From: Alentia gelatinosa
Lineage: Eukaryota > Annelida > Polychaeta > Phyllodocida > Polynoidae
Direction of reading: 5' to 3'
DNA length: 64,000 nt
Assembly (NCBI GenBank): GCA_950022655.1
Contig: OX465579.1
Location: forward strand, 20,063,088-20,127,087
A model generated the notes under the pieces. That model saw only the letters and a program-made list of their open reading frames with translations. It did not search any database and had not been told where the DNA came from. Below, piece after piece: positions 1 through 11,367 of this stretch. The position numbers and the translations under genes were made by a program. Position 1 is the first letter of the stretch, and every line of letters starts with the position of its first letter.

Positions 1-851
1 ATTGAGCTTGTCCGGATTTTGAAGCCAGGACCAGTCTTCTTTTTTTTATTTATTTATTTTTAATATTCTTTTTACAAAACCTCCCCATCAGGAACCAAGG
101 GCAGATACCAAGAACAACCAATCACAGGACTAACCTTCCTACATAAGGATGGAGGTCACGATAAGGACAAAAAACATAAGGACATGTTTTATTTAACGAG
201 ACCTCTCCTATCGTTGTCAGTCTCCTCCCATAAAATATCTTCTCTTAGGCTTAATCTCCCTCCTTATATACCAAACATGCCCCAGGCTTCATGAGCAAGG
301 TCTCTCGAACCAGCAATCTGCGGACAAATGCCATAGACATATCAATTATGTATACACTCATTCTTTGATCCCTGTAGAAATTAACTGAGTGCTAATCTAT
401 AAATCTGAGCTACTAAATTTCTATAGTGACAGCTAATAAAACTTTAATGATTGAAATTAGCTACAGGAGATATCGCTATGGATCCAGTGGAGTGCCAAGA
501 TTTAATTCCAAAATGAAATATTAAAGAAATACTGGAAAAGGCAACGATTTGTCGCACGTTTGTGTATTTAAACTCCGATGCACATATATAATAGGCAACG
601 TGTTGTAATTTCTATTATCATGGTGTCGCTCTGAAATGCTCCTATTAAATATAGAAGGCGCTTGTAGATAATCGACGCGGCGGACGGAGCTGCTCGGCTC
701 TAACCACAACAACTTGCACGCCTCGGGATGAGTCATCCACCACCAACAAAGACACACCAGCGTGCAGGGTCTAGAACGGTATCCGGCACCTGGCCATGGG
801 GGGATCAAAGACTATGGAGGCTGTCAGCTGGAAGGGGCAGGTGAACACTTA

Positions 852-1241
852 GGCCTAGATTACACCCACCGATTTTTACCACCGATGATAGAATCTGGCA
901 TCGCCGACCGATTATTACACGTTCCCGATAAGATATCGGAAATCGTAGACGAAAGAAATACAGACCTGGTCAAAGATTTCTCAACCCCAAATTGCGTAAT
1001 CTGGCACCACTGATTATTGTATGCCACCGACGGAATGAAACTGGGTTGAATTGCTAAGTGATGGAATGCAGAATTATAATAATACTACATCAGTGTAGAA
1101 CAAGTCTATAATCAATCATCAGGTGAAAGTGCCTAAATGACTTGCAGCAGTACTGATATCTTCTCTGGGAGCACCAGCTCCCGAATTTCTCTTCCCGATA
1201 TTTTATCGGTGCAGTTTCCGCTGGCACGGGTAAACGGAGTC
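852..1241 (-). mobile_element. PIF/Harbinger-like MITE with TTA target duplication
   Basis: The left end reads GGCCTAGATTACACCCACCG and the right end is its weakened inverted counterpart (GGTAAACGGAGTC). TTA lies directly outside both ends (849-851 and 1242-1244). Internal blocks (CGATTTTTACCACCGAT, TTGCGTAATCTGGCACCAC) align with the reverse complement of the copy at 24370-24798. No coding capacity. A 3-bp TWA duplication and GG-C termini are typical of PIF/Harbinger elements; the family assignment is inference. Confidence 0.65.
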
Positions 1242-1244
1242 TTA

Positions 1245-1830
1245 TGTAATATCTCCACCTGCCAACTAAAAAGATCTGGTCAAGTGCATCCTGTACAAAC
1301 ATTCGTCAATGGTCCTCCTTGAGAATTTATCCGTGCTTATAATCGTTCGCCCAAAAGCACATTTTGTTTCCACCTGATGACCGATTATGTGTTTCATGAG
1401 CACTGGTTGTTCAATATGTATAGAACCTGACAAGCCTATAGATTGAATGCATATAGGAGGACTAAAATAGAAATCGGTGGCGCTGAGAAAAAAAAGTTTT
1501 TCATGAAAATGGATGTGGTCACCGACCAATTTCTGGTTACCGCCACTGATTAATTCAACCGTGTTTGATTTCGTCAGTGGCCTAAAAAGTCGGTGGTGCT
1601 ATATGTGATCTTGGAGAGAAAGATTGTTAATCCTTTTCGTGCCCACAGGACGATTGTTGTACCAATATTATGCTATATAATCAGTCGGGGGTACTAAATA
1701 CCATTATCGTTGGTCGTAATCGATAGGTGAAAATGCCAAGATTAGATTTCAAGTCCAACGACCTGACGACTGATTTTACAGTGACCGCATAATCGGTACC
1801 CATTTCATCGGTAGTTGGAAGTACACATAA
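1245..1830. repeat. Cluster of diverged MITE fragments
   Basis: The stretch is full of the same short words as the neighbouring MITE (TCCACCTGATGACCGATTATG, AATCGGTGGCGC, GTCGGTGGTGCTATATG, TTTCATCGGTAGTTGG) in both orientations. Ends cannot be drawn, so this is read as decayed or nested copies. Confidence 0.45.
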
Positions 1831-2690
1831 TATGGCCTTTTATGTACTCATACCTGGGGGGGGGGGCTAAGATACAAGGCATTGTCTTGAGAGTATGAAC
1901 ATGCATTCTATGCAGGTTAAAGAGTGGTGGGTATTTGTAGGTGAAAGGTGGGCTTGAAGACATCTGCCCATATACACATCGATATGTCATAAAGAACGAA
2001 GGTAACTTTCTCAGGTGTAAAAGAGGAATAACATACGCCCAACGCAGCGCTATGTACTGAAATATCCAGGTAAAAAATGCCTTAATTGACGCGATGCACC
2101 TGCTGTCATACCTGGTGGTCCTGTGATCTCTATTACTCACCTAGCAACGATGCACTACCTCCAACATCAATCCTCTTCACTTTTACCTGTCAGCATTCTA
2201 TTATCATCGAATTCCTACCTTTATAATTCCTTCTGCCTCCTTAATTTGGGAGTTGTATACTGTCAAGAAAGTAATGATCAGACTTTGATCAGACCTGGGC
2301 AGTAATAAAATAACACTGTGCACTAGTTCTGGCTTTCATCTTAGTAGGTACAAAATGTAATTCCCTTCCTTATTTGTCTCATCGAAAGTAACGGTAAACT
2401 CTGTAAATCTGTGCACTATATTGTCAGTGAAATATCATCGTAGTGATATTGATAAAATAGTAATTTAGAGTATATACAATGTATACAAATTCGATTGTCA
2501 GTGACAAACTTGCAATTGTCTCGTATAGATATGGGTATGTACTTTGATGGTAAATCTATTTGACTATCGTTCTGCGCCATTAAATTAGATTTCCATATAT
2601 TGATCAATGATATGGTTGTGATGGTTGAATTTTGTATACTGGCGTACACTGACTGGGTAGAACTGTTGCTGGTGAGTATTCCCCTACAAT
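1831..2690. other. No recognisable feature
   Basis: AT-rich unique-looking intronic DNA with a run of nine G at about 1858-1866. I see no exon, RNA gene or repeat. Confidence 0.4.
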
Positions 2691-2732
2691 AGAGGTGTTG
2701 GATGATGATATTGTTGTTGATATATTGTGCTT

Positions 2733-2782
2733 GTTTGACCTGGTGTCTGATAGCTGTGTTTTGTGGCTGTTTGTTTTGTCAG
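2733..2782 (+). promoter_or_regulatory. GU-rich 3' splice site of the CELF-like exon
   Basis: The 50 bases before the exon end in TTTGTTTTGTCAG and consist largely of TGT/TGTTT words (GCTGTGTTTTGTGGCTGTTTG) in place of a C-rich tract. CELF proteins are known to bind UGU/GU-rich RNA, so this acceptor resembles a target of the family the exon belongs to. Autoregulation is inference. Confidence 0.55.
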
Positions 2783-2865
2783 GGTGTGCCTTCCTCACCT
2801 ACTGCGGCCGTGACAGTGCCATAAAGGCTCAGCAAGCTCTGCACGAACAGAAGACTCTGCCTGGG
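2783..2865 (+). CDS. CELF: Exon of a CELF/Bruno-like RNA-binding protein (RRM1 part)
   Basis: An 83-nt internal coding exon. The first two bases complete a glycine codon split with the previous exon; 27 full codons follow and end exactly on the Gly of the LPG motif. The peptide runs [20 protein letters not shown] and then EQKTLPG. CAFLTY is the end of the RNP1 octamer (K-G-C-A-F-L-T-Y) on beta-3 of an [17 protein letters not shown] is helix 2, and KTLPG leads into beta-4. From memory this matches RRM1 of the CELF3-6/Bruno-3 group ([17 protein letters not shown]) better than CELF1/2, which have CCFVTF and ALHNMKVLPG. CELF proteins bind UGU-rich RNA in nucleus and cytoplasm and control splicing, translation and decay. 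The acceptor is TTTTGTCAG and the donor GG|GTAAGT. There are no stops or frameshifts. The exact paralogue cannot be named, and the remaining exons lie outside the window or were missed. Confidence 0.93.
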
Positions 2866-2895
2866 GTAAGTGCCACCATCTTTACTAAGCCTCTG

Positions 2896-2917
2896 AACTC
2901 CTCCCAATGGGGGAGTT
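2896..2917 (+). other. Small hairpin 30 nt after the exon donor
   Basis: AACTCCTCCC and GGGGGAGTT pair around an AAT loop with one bulged base. It could form in the pre-mRNA close to the 5' splice site. A function is not shown. Confidence 0.3.
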
Positions 2918-3496
2918 TCCACTTAGCCAATGTACTTCTTCCGGTAAGTGACAACAACGGCCATGAAAACATCGCCAATGTTGTGCACAGTAGATTTAGT
3001 ACTAGAAATGTGCTGCAAATAATGATAAAAGACTGTGTGATTGCGGCACACAATTAACATCACTCACCGGAAACAGTTAAAATAGCATGATTTGGTAAAG
3101 TGGAAACTAAGCCATTCTACATTTTCTTTCCCAGCCCTTGTTAGTGATGGTAAAACTATCATGCATATAGGCCATTGTTGATAGTAAATAAGAATTCAAG
3201 GAAGTAAGCTATTAAATAAAGTGTCAATTGACACGTGATAGCAGCAGAGTTAACTAGCTATCACCAGATAGTGTAAAATTGGTTGTAACTCTGGGGTTTC
3301 ACTTTCTCGGGTCGCTTTTCCCTGAAACCAGTTTTCTTTTCGTTACTGAATCTTACCGGGAAATTTGCACACCTCTTTTGGGACAGCAATCTTTCAACAA
3401 TCTTCTAAAAAAGGAAAATAAAAGAAATGTCCACATAAGCCCACCCAAAAACCCAAGGGAGCTGGAAGGAGGAAGTAACTTTACTACCATTAATTA

Positions 3497-3790
3497 CCAC
3501 CATTCCATGGATCTAAATATCTTACCCGTGGGTTACAAAGTCCCCACTGAAAATGTATGGGGCAAAATTAAACCACTAACCACTGTTTATTAGTGGCTGT
3601 AAACCACATCCATGGTTTACAGCTTTTCGAAATCCATTATTAATGACCATAGTTAAGAAATAAAAAAATCGATGGTTTTGGACGGTCGGCTCTGTAAAGC
3701 ACCCGAGGTTTTGCGACGTGATACACTCGCTGTCGCTCGTATATTACTACGTGTCAACCACTGGTTTACGGCCGCCCGTCCAAAAAATCA
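3497..3790 (+). mobile_element. Head-plus-hairpin composite element
   Basis: The head (about 3497-3665) contains the words AAAGTCCCCACTGAAAATG and TATGGGGCAAAAT, shared with the heads near 45700-45845 and 49060. It is followed by a hairpin at 3671-3790, with arms GATGGTTTTGGACGGTCGGC and GCCGCCCGTCCAAAAAATC plus further pairing at CTGTAAA/TTTACGG. The loop-proximal segment 3735-3754 (GCTCGTATATTACTACGTGT) matches the core in the tails at 7143-7162 and 40795-40814. Not coding. Confidence 0.55.
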
Positions 3791-3799
3791 TTATTGTTT

Positions 3800-5080
3800 A
3801 TATGATAGTATAGAAGTAAATTCAAACCGCAGCTGCGTATATCTTATAAATGCTTCGTTAACTCAAGAAGACGTTTCCAATAATTACGTCTGCGTTGTTT
3901 TTTTTCTCAATCCAACCTTCATATTACAATGATAACAACATATTTAACTACTGTGCTACCATAATTCATCATCAAGGCCTAGTGTAAGCGTAAGGAATAG
4001 AACATGCATAATACGTAAAACATGCTTTTATGATCAGCATATATAAGCTGCATACAGGTGCTCAGTGCCAATATCTCTACCATATATACCTTCTTTACTA
4101 GACACTCATACTAAGTTGTGTTGTCCTGTACAAAGAATGGTCCTCAATTACAGCCGTACAGTCTTCAACAATAGGATCTATTTTAAACAACGCAAACATA
4201 AGGGATCTTTGCGGTACCGCTCATGCTAATCATAATCGTATCAGTATTGCTCTTTGTTATAAAAACCCACCCTCGGAACAGGTTCCAGCTTCCATAACAC
4301 GATTCCTGGCATAGTAATGGTCTCGCGTTCCCTCTCCAACATCGGGTTATGGATGGGATCTGTCCAGACTGAGGCCTCTCCCAAGATTTACGTTCAAACC
4401 ACCACTAGACTATCAGCACCCATCGCTGGAGTATTCCCACAACCACGACTGTTTACATAAACCCGCAGCTAACCAGGAAATCTCCCACTTATCCCGATAA
4501 GTTTGCTCACGAGAGAGACACTGAAGAACATAAACAAATGAAGCTCTGGAGCTGAGTATTCTTTTTTTTTAAACAGAAGCATCTCCATTAAACTAATGTT
4601 GAATCAACTACAGCGGGAAGCTGCGTTCTCTGCGTTGGCGATTGAAGGAGAAGAATATAATCGTTCATACAAAAAGACCCTTGTACGAACGTCTTCTGAA
4701 AATATATCTAACCCGGTGTTTAAACTAGACAACGAAACGGGATCATACTGAAATCTAAGACGAGATTCTATAACTCATAACCCGTCACAGTTTTAATATT
4801 ATCATTCGCTCTTAATAGCAAAGCAAAGACATACAGCGAAATGAATATAATATACAAGTATTAAATACAGTATTCATAAGCCTTCATAGCTTGAGTATTA
4901 TTAACCGCTTCTAATGGCAAAGGTAAGAACATGGAGAATGTACAGACATATAGGCGTTTTCTTGTAGTACCATTTCATATGAATAGGAAATAGGTTCCGG
5001 AACATATAGAATAAATACACTGGAGAGAAATACCAGTGTGTCAGCCATGCCATTCCACGCGTCTTGGTACTAAGTGGGTC
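3800..5080. other. No recognisable feature
   Basis: AT-rich intronic DNA without an exon-like or repeat signal that I can support. Confidence 0.35.
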
Positions 5081-5125
5081 TAAAGTACGACGGGCGGTCT
5101 CCTGCAGCTGCTGATAGAGACGCCA

Positions 5126-5165
5126 AGGTCAAGGCCAGCCATGGGAAAGGTCAGGGTCAAGGTCA
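5126..5165 (+). promoter_or_regulatory. Cluster of nuclear-receptor half-sites (AGGTCA)
   Basis: Three half-sites abut without spacing at 5148-5165 (AGGTCA, GGGTCA, AGGTCA), and another AGGTCA lies at 5126-5131. A CAGCTG E-box overlaps the end (5164-5169) and a second is just upstream at about 5105. The repeat-free, more GC-rich stretch 5080-5220 around it looks like a candidate intronic enhancer. AGGTCA is the established half-site of nuclear receptors; occupancy is inference. Confidence 0.4.
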
Positions 5166-5219
5166 GCTGTGTCTGGAGCATGCAGCCGCCGTCTGTAATA
5201 AGTCCCATTAATCTTAGCT

Positions 5220-6130
5220 GGCTATAATCGCTGAAGCGTGACATCGATCTCCCTAAAGCTTTCGCACGCCGACTTGGTGGGTATCAATAATTTACACTCG
5301 CTATTTCACTGTTTTCATTAAGTAATTACAGTAGATCGCACCACGGTGTGACTGGCCACGCGCGATCTTCGACGGCAGCGGAATCCCGACGGCTTACACC
5401 ACAGGCAACAGAACGAGTTAAATAGAAAATCTAAAAGTATATTGTCACCATCTCGCAAATGATTTGAAAGAAGGATGATGGATACACAAGGCTTGGGTAT
5501 ACAGTAGAACATCGCTTCATGGGCCATCATCCGTTCCGAGCAAATTGTCCGCTAACGAGGGGTGATCCTTTGAGCGGGGTTTGACGTCTAGCAATGGTTA
5601 GGCAATGTAGTGTATAATTCATTAAAGACAAAGTTTGTAGTATTTGCAATATCAAGACACAATGCTATTAGCCGCATTCATATACATCGGATTGAGCATT
5701 GTTGTAACCTTGTTAAAAACATTTAAGTCAAATTTAATTCATCAAGCATTTATAGGAGGGAGGGCGGGCGGCAAAATCAGTCACTGTCTCAGTGTGTGCG
5801 TCGTGAATAAGTGGCGGGCGTCCCGCGTGGCGCTACTAATATACGGATTGCCTCGCACACACGCATACCTTTTTGCCTCCGAGATTTATTTTTTATTTAT
5901 CATAACTTGCAGTTCTACCACAGGCAGATCTTCCACTGCAGCAATTTACCCAACATATTCTAAAATTTATCCACAATACTGTTATACAGGTTATACTATG
6001 GCATAGAGACACTAAAGCAGGGTGTCCAGAAAGCTGTGTTTCACTGTAGGACCGAGAGGTAGTGAGAGGGAGTTCTGTGGAATTGTGGGAAGGGAGTGTT
6101 GGCAGGAGGTAATTCATCAGGCAATTAAGT
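5220..6130. other. No recognisable feature
   Basis: Unique-looking DNA with a small G-rich patch near 5757-5830. No supportable gene or repeat. Confidence 0.35.
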
Positions 6131-6132
6131 GT

Positions 6133-6515
6133 TCCGGCGTTTACACTAGACGACTAAAAACGTGGCCACTGTAGATTGTCTAGCCAATAGCTGTGAGATG
6201 GTGCTCGATTATGCAATATTAGCTGCAATAGTCGTTCACCTAAGAAATTCCTTAAGTGTTTACACAAGACGACTTTTTATAAAAAAATGTCACTCAGCGA
6301 GTAATTGAGTGTCTAGACGATTGATTCAAGCAGCCCTAAAATAGTCGTCAGCGTCAAATCGTCTGCATAAACTCCAGGTGGTGCCAAATTACGCAATCTG
6401 ACGTAATCAGACGATCTGTAGTCTTTTGGCGTTTATACTGGATGATTTATAGCCTTTTACGGCTGAAAGTCGTCAGGATCGTCAGAATCACCAACTATAA
6501 TCGTCTACACTGCAC
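6133..6515. mobile_element. Run of three GTTTACAC/GACGAC mini-elements
   Basis: Three adjoining units each open with a version of GGCGTTTACACTAGACGACT (6134, 6247, 6429) and contain TCGTCAG and GATTATGCAAT blocks. The first unit matches 33009-33120 closely (ACGACTAAAAACGTG, CTGTAGAT, CTAGCCAATAG). They belong with the 93-98-bp elements at 22739-22832 and 34511-34607. No coding potential. Confidence 0.55.
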
Positions 6516-6876
6516 GAAAACCACCATTTTATTCACAAATACGCCATCGCGGAAGTGCATGTATTGGCTGAATATTGACTTGTTTTCATATATATATGTA
6601 TATATATACGCCCAGGCCTTATATACGGACGCGTCTTGGCTGTATTTCACACACGGCGTATAAGAGAGGAAATATCCTCTCCCCCCACCGCCTCCCCCCG
6701 TTTGTGTTGGTAGAAGTACAGGTGTCCTCAGTAGGAAGCCCTCCCCATGCCCCCCTCCCCCACCTCCCCCCGTCCGCTCTCAGTGAAGCCCTCTTCACTG
6801 GATGCTTATATACGCCTACAGATGAGGTGTATACACACGGGGAATTGGACGACCTTGTATACGCAAAATACCTACT

Positions 6877-7212
6877 TTTATTATCCACCTAATACAAAGT
6901 GTCCATAGAAAAGGCATAGGGAGTTTGTATGGACATACCCGGAGCATACGGATATGTTGTATGCTCCGGGTGGCGCATACGGAAAAATAGTGCGTACGAA
7001 AAAATAGTGCATAACTAAAATGAACTGATATCGACATGTCACTTGCCCAGAAAAGGTGGATAATAAATACAATATAGACTGGTTTCAGATAAAAGCAGTT
7101 GTATGCTCCTCGGAGTTGCCTCTGCGCAATATCCTCGCATACGCTCGGATATTACTACGCGTCAACTCCTCGGAGCATACTGCCGCTTGTATCTGAAACC
7201 AGTCAATATTGT
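6877..7212 (+). mobile_element. Head-plus-hairpin composite with perfect 14-bp TIR head
   Basis: The head, 6877-7067, is bounded by a perfect 14-bp inverted repeat: TTTATTATCCACCT at 6877-6890 and AGGTGGATAATAAA at 7054-7067. A long hairpin follows at once (7069-7212), with arms ACAATATAGACTGGTTTCAG.../...CTGAAACCAGTCAATATTGT of about 50 bp. The central segment holds GCTCGGATATTACTACGCGT (7143-7162). An internal palindrome CCGGAGCATAC...GTATGCTCCGG lies at 6940-6970. Relatives are at 58214-58470 (+) and, reversed, 35216-35506 and 45322-45548. Confidence 0.7.
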
Positions 7213-7566
7213 GTATATATACGCCGGGCGCATCCATATGTAAAATAATGATGTTCGTGCAGTGCTGGTGTAAACGCCGGGTTCGGCGAGAGTCAAGGCG
7301 ACCAATGGGACGGATACTGTTGTAACGTGGTATACGGAGATCAACGCTAAGGTTTTGCTTTCAAAGTCCCCATTACGCCTGGGACCCCACTAGACCCATC
7401 ACTCTCCCCACCCTACACCACAACCCACCAGCACAACCCCAGCTGGCATCCTGTACATCCCCTGTCCACATGTAAAGCACCCCTCCTACCCCTAACCACC
7501 CGCCATTAACATTTCATGACAAATTGCCCGACGCTAACCCTGGGCTAGCCCCAGTTAAGCCCCCAC

Positions 7567-8294
7567 CCTGTTCGTACATGGTCGGAAAGAGGGTTGCCTT
7601 AGGGTGTTTCACCTAGTGCTGTTTTTTTTTTACCCTTAATTACGAGAGAACCTCAGCTGGGAATTAAAAATAATGTCCAGCATCGTTCCTATGAGAACTC
7701 CCATTGTTTACGCATTTATCAATTAAAATGTCATTGAATTCATCCATAGTTGACAGGTACTGAAAAACTGAAAAGACAAACATACGTAAACCTTAAGAGG
7801 ATGCATATTTTTCTTTAATATTTCTATGTGTGTGAGAGTGTCTTTAAAGCCTGTCAATTGCACAAATGGCAGGCATGTTCAGGGACATACGGGACATTAC
7901 TGGGGATCAGCTTGATGTCTCGGCCGAGCTAAGCTCTACAAGCAATCCTGACTGGTGCACGCAGGGGATAAACGACAGCCCTGCTCTCCCAGCACATCCC
8001 CAGCGAGCATCACGAGATGTCAGTCTCTATACAAGTGACTGTCAAAGAGTGCGAAAGCCGAGCGAGGATGTCCAGTTATATAAGATGGGGTGGGAGAGAC
8101 TTAGTGTGTGGGTGGATGCTGTTCTGGAGTGGAGGAGATATCATCAGATGGGGGGAAGAGCAAGCTTTGTCATAATAATGAGGCTGGGCATTATTTTTAA
8201 TCCCCAGCCGAGGTTTTTTCCATAATTACGGGTAAAAAAACAGTACTACGTGAAACACCCTAAGGCTACCCTCTTTCGGAACATGTACAGCAGG
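7567..8294. mobile_element. 728-bp element with ~112-bp inverted ends
   Basis: 7567-7683 and 8183-8294 are inverted copies, sharing GGAAAGAGGG, GCCTTAGGGTGTTTCAC, TTTTTTACCC and ATTAAAAATAATG in order at roughly 85-90% identity by eye. The ~500 bp between them is unrelated and non-coding. No target duplication is visible at the assumed ends. It may be a foldback-type or non-autonomous DNA transposon. Confidence 0.65.
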
Positions 8295-9298
8295 AGGTAA
8301 GATAGGAAAATGACGTGGAATGAAACAGGAGAGAGGTGGGAATAGGGATGAGGGGATGGAGTACGGAAGGTGGAGTGAGATAGTCAGTTGTTGGAGGGGT
8401 GGGAAGTCCCCAATGAAGGGACAGAAAGATAGGAGGCAACCCTCAGTAGCTGAGAAAGAGAAATCAAGCGGCCTGGGATTTATCAGGCCAGAGGATGAGG
8501 GCTCTATCTAACATGGGATCCTAGCAATGGCCGGAGGGGAATCCGGTGGGGAGGGGGTTATTGAGGGATTAGTGAAGAGGGGGGTTGCAATGACAAACTG
8601 ACAGAGAGGACTCTCATTAGTCAGTCCTTGTAAATGCTTAATGCTTGTTTTATCGCTCACCTCCACCAGCCTCCTCCCCGTCCACAACAGAGACAAAAAA
8701 ACCAACACAACGTTGGAGCTCCATCGTCGACACTGCCGATAGCACTGATTAGAATACAACTGTAATTACTTGATTAGTCATTTTATTTAGGAGCTGCCAT
8801 AGCTACAGTTATTTTCAAAACATCCACAGCTCGCTGGTCCTCCACCAGTGTAAAGATTGGTATTTATTGAGCGTGGGCCACACGCTTATATACACACTGC
8901 ATATAGGTTAGAGTGGTCACATCGACTGTGAGTCTGATGCAAAGAACTAACCTCTTTCCATCTACGGGCTAACACTGTGACATTGGAAAAAGAGCAGAGG
9001 GCCAGTGTCTCAGTGTCTCCATCCATAACCACTGAAATAATAATCCATTTTGGTTTGTGGGTAATCATACTAAACTTTTCTTCATGAGAATACTCCGCAA
9101 CCTATTCTCATGGCTCAGATGCAAAACACGTTCAGCTGCAGTTGACAACACGATAAGTTAGAGACGACTGGACGGAAATAATCTGCCTGCAAATATTGTT
9201 CTGAAATCACAGGATAAATGTCGTTCAATTTGTAAATGTGGGCTATAGTATGACTTAATAGTACTATTTTCAGTAACAAATTCAGATATAGTCATATC
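8295..9298. other. No recognisable feature
   Basis: G-rich on the + strand at 8310-8580, then ordinary intronic DNA. I see no repeat partner in the window. Confidence 0.35.
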
Positions 9299-9301
9299 TA
9301 A

Positions 9302-9579
9302 GGCGCGGCGTCCACCTACTACGATATGGCTCTGATATAGTCTCACGATAGAAATTCAAAATCGCGTCGGAAAGTCACCTAGTATCGGGGCAGTTGACCA
9401 CATTTCTGCGATTAGACACCGATAAAAACCCCATACAATGCGTGGTGAAGTGGCATGTCTAAGACATATATATATGTCTACGATTTTGCACCTTCCCGAT
9501 ATGTATCCGATATTTGCTTTTTGTATCGGTGCCATATCGGGAGGTCTCAATTCCTATCGTAGTAGGTGGACGCCAGGCC
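9302..9579. mobile_element. 278-bp Harbinger-like MITE with TAA duplication
   Basis: Inverted ends GGCGCGGCGTCCACCTACTA at left and TAGTAGGTGGACGCCAGGCC at right agree at nearly every base, extending to ACGATA/TATCGT. TAA flanks both sides (9299-9301, 9580-9582). The interior carries CGATA/TATCGG-rich words as in the GTTTACACC elements. Non-coding. Confidence 0.75.
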
Positions 9580-9582
9580 TAA

Positions 9583-10104
9583 CTCAATATTCTCATACAG
9601 CGAGATGCCGACTCTTACCGATCAAACCTCTGACATAAATGTATAGCATCACACAGCGGCCCAATTGGCATCAAAAGGACTGCCGAGGCTGGGCCCGACT
9701 GGGTCATAGGTCGGGTGGTATAGGCCTTTGCAAACAATAATGCAAAGTTTGATAACCTTTGTGCCATCTATGATATCAGGAAACGGATTTCTGATCTATA
9801 ATCGACTCAATGTCCCCCCACGAATGGGTGTATAATACTCGTATGTCAGATACACGTTAACGCTCATGAGCCAGCCTTCAGAGAATCGGGAACAATCGGT
9901 GAAGGTGCGTACAGCGACAATCTTTGATCAATTGCATAAAAGATGGAAAGGAGGATGGAGGGGGGTTCAAAATTACAAGTAATATTTGTATATTACATGT
10001 ACTTCATGTATACCGCTAGGTGAAGGAAAGTCTCTGTTAAAACCGGCACTTCCCCGAGGTCACGTGTTCTGTGACCTCATTAAATAGGGATTTTCCTCCA
10101 TGTA
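9583..10104. other. No gene; small inverted repeat
   Basis: Only GAGGTCACG/GTGACCTC around 10055-10078 stands out as a short hairpin. Otherwise nothing recognised. Confidence 0.3.
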
Positions 10105-10470
10105 GTGCCGCGTGGGGTCGCTTCTCCCGGCATCTCCCCCCTCAAAACCCCCTCTCGTCCCCCAACGCAGTATTTGGCGTCCAATCGCGGTTCCATCCTA
10201 TCAGATAGGCGCTGCCCTATTATCGCCCACACTGAGGAGCGCCACTGACGGTCTCGTACGGCTCTGGCGGGCGACGATTAGGGACGTACCGGGGGGGAGG
10301 GGCGGGGGGGCGTGCGGGCAGGCTGACGGCCCCCGCCGCCCCCGGTCGCCGATCGCATTAGAGGGTGGCGCGCGGCCATGGCGGGGCTCGATCGGTGCCC
10401 CGTTGTCACACCGATACACCGCCCCGCATCCCTCGTCGCCAGGAGGCGCCACAATTGCCGCCAGGGGACA
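10105..10470. other. CpG-rich island
   Basis: Very GC-rich stretch with dense CpG (GGCGGGGGGGCGTGCGGGC, CCCCCGCCGCCCCCGG). It leaves several frames open without codon structure or homology, so I do not call a gene. It could be an internal promoter, an enhancer or repeat-derived. Confidence 0.4.
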
Positions 10471-10538
10471 CGACGGTCGCCCAGGGTTAATTTCTTTGTT
10501 GGCAAAATGGCTGAGGAGGAGCAGGTTTTCATTGCTGG

Positions 10539-10551
10539 CCACCAGAGGGTG
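10539..10551 (+). promoter_or_regulatory. CTCF-like motif
   Basis: CCACCAGAGGGTG agrees with the CTCF core consensus CCASYAGRKGGCR at 12 of 13 positions. A single motif match of this length is suggestive only. Confidence 0.25.
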
Positions 10552-11367
10552 TTATACATACCAACAGAGGTCATTGCATGGTGGCCTTATTGCATAATCT
10601 ATCCCAAATCAATCGGCAAGCATTTCTCTACGTGTCTCGTTTCCCTTCACCCATCTGCCGTCGGTATACAAAAAAAGGAATCGATCGGTGGTTCCCGACT
10701 ACAGATTGATGGTGAATAATCGGGCAAATGGAAACAGGCTCACCTTTCTATGGCGGCCATTTTGTATCACACCGGATTTGGTGTTATCCATACCATAGTG
10801 AATGTGAAGGGGTTGTAGGGTCATAACACCCCGTCATCAACAGACATGCTAACTGGGGACCAGAGCCTGGGATCAGCTTTGTTTGGATACCAATTACAAC
10901 ACCATTATCCTGGCAAGTCACCGTGTTGGAGCGCCGCCTGGTGAGGCCCAGGGCCACCTGCTTCCTATCACAAACGCCCAGGGGAGGTGGAGAGTAGGGC
11001 AGGCTGAGGGCCATGTAGATTGAAACTGGGTTAAGGGCTGGTTCCACCAACAGGATAGATTTGCCATATGTCTTACATTCTCCGATCCGCCCAGGAAGTA
11101 GGTGGCGCTACGAACCCGCTGGGCGGCCATTTTGGAGAAGCACCTCCGCAATAGAGGTGCCATCAGCTAGACGTCGGTATCAAATAATTGGTGACGGTGC
11201 AGTGGATGCCTTGATTCCATTGCATTTCACCTGTTCATACCGGTGAAATATTAAGGCTGAAACCTTGAGCCTCACCATTGAATTCATAGCATACATCGCC
11301 GAAGTCGGAGATCTATACAGTTAAAATGTGTACGTCGACAAAACCGATAACGAATCGCATAGCCTAA

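Larger units (their letters stand above)
1..2782 (+). other. Upstream intron of the CELF-like gene (partial)
   Basis: This is the sequence preceding the exon acceptor at 2781-2782. I looked for the preceding CELF exon, which should encode the start of RRM1 and end on the Lys-Gly just before Cys-Ala-Phe, and did not find it. The stretch holds a Harbinger-like MITE and its diverged relatives (852-1830); 1-850 and 1831-2690 show no recognisable gene or repeat. Calling it intron is inference from the exon. Confidence 0.6.

Noticed and set aside
2941..2950. Second donor-like CCGGTAAGTGAC after the exon
   Set aside because: Using it would extend the exon past the conserved LPG end into sequence unlike CELF; the donor at 2866 fits the family boundary.
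10112..10597. 161-codon open stretch
   Set aside because: It lies in a CpG-rich block where several frames on both strands are open. There is no domain, no codon bias and no splice structure; stops are simply rare in GC-rich DNA.
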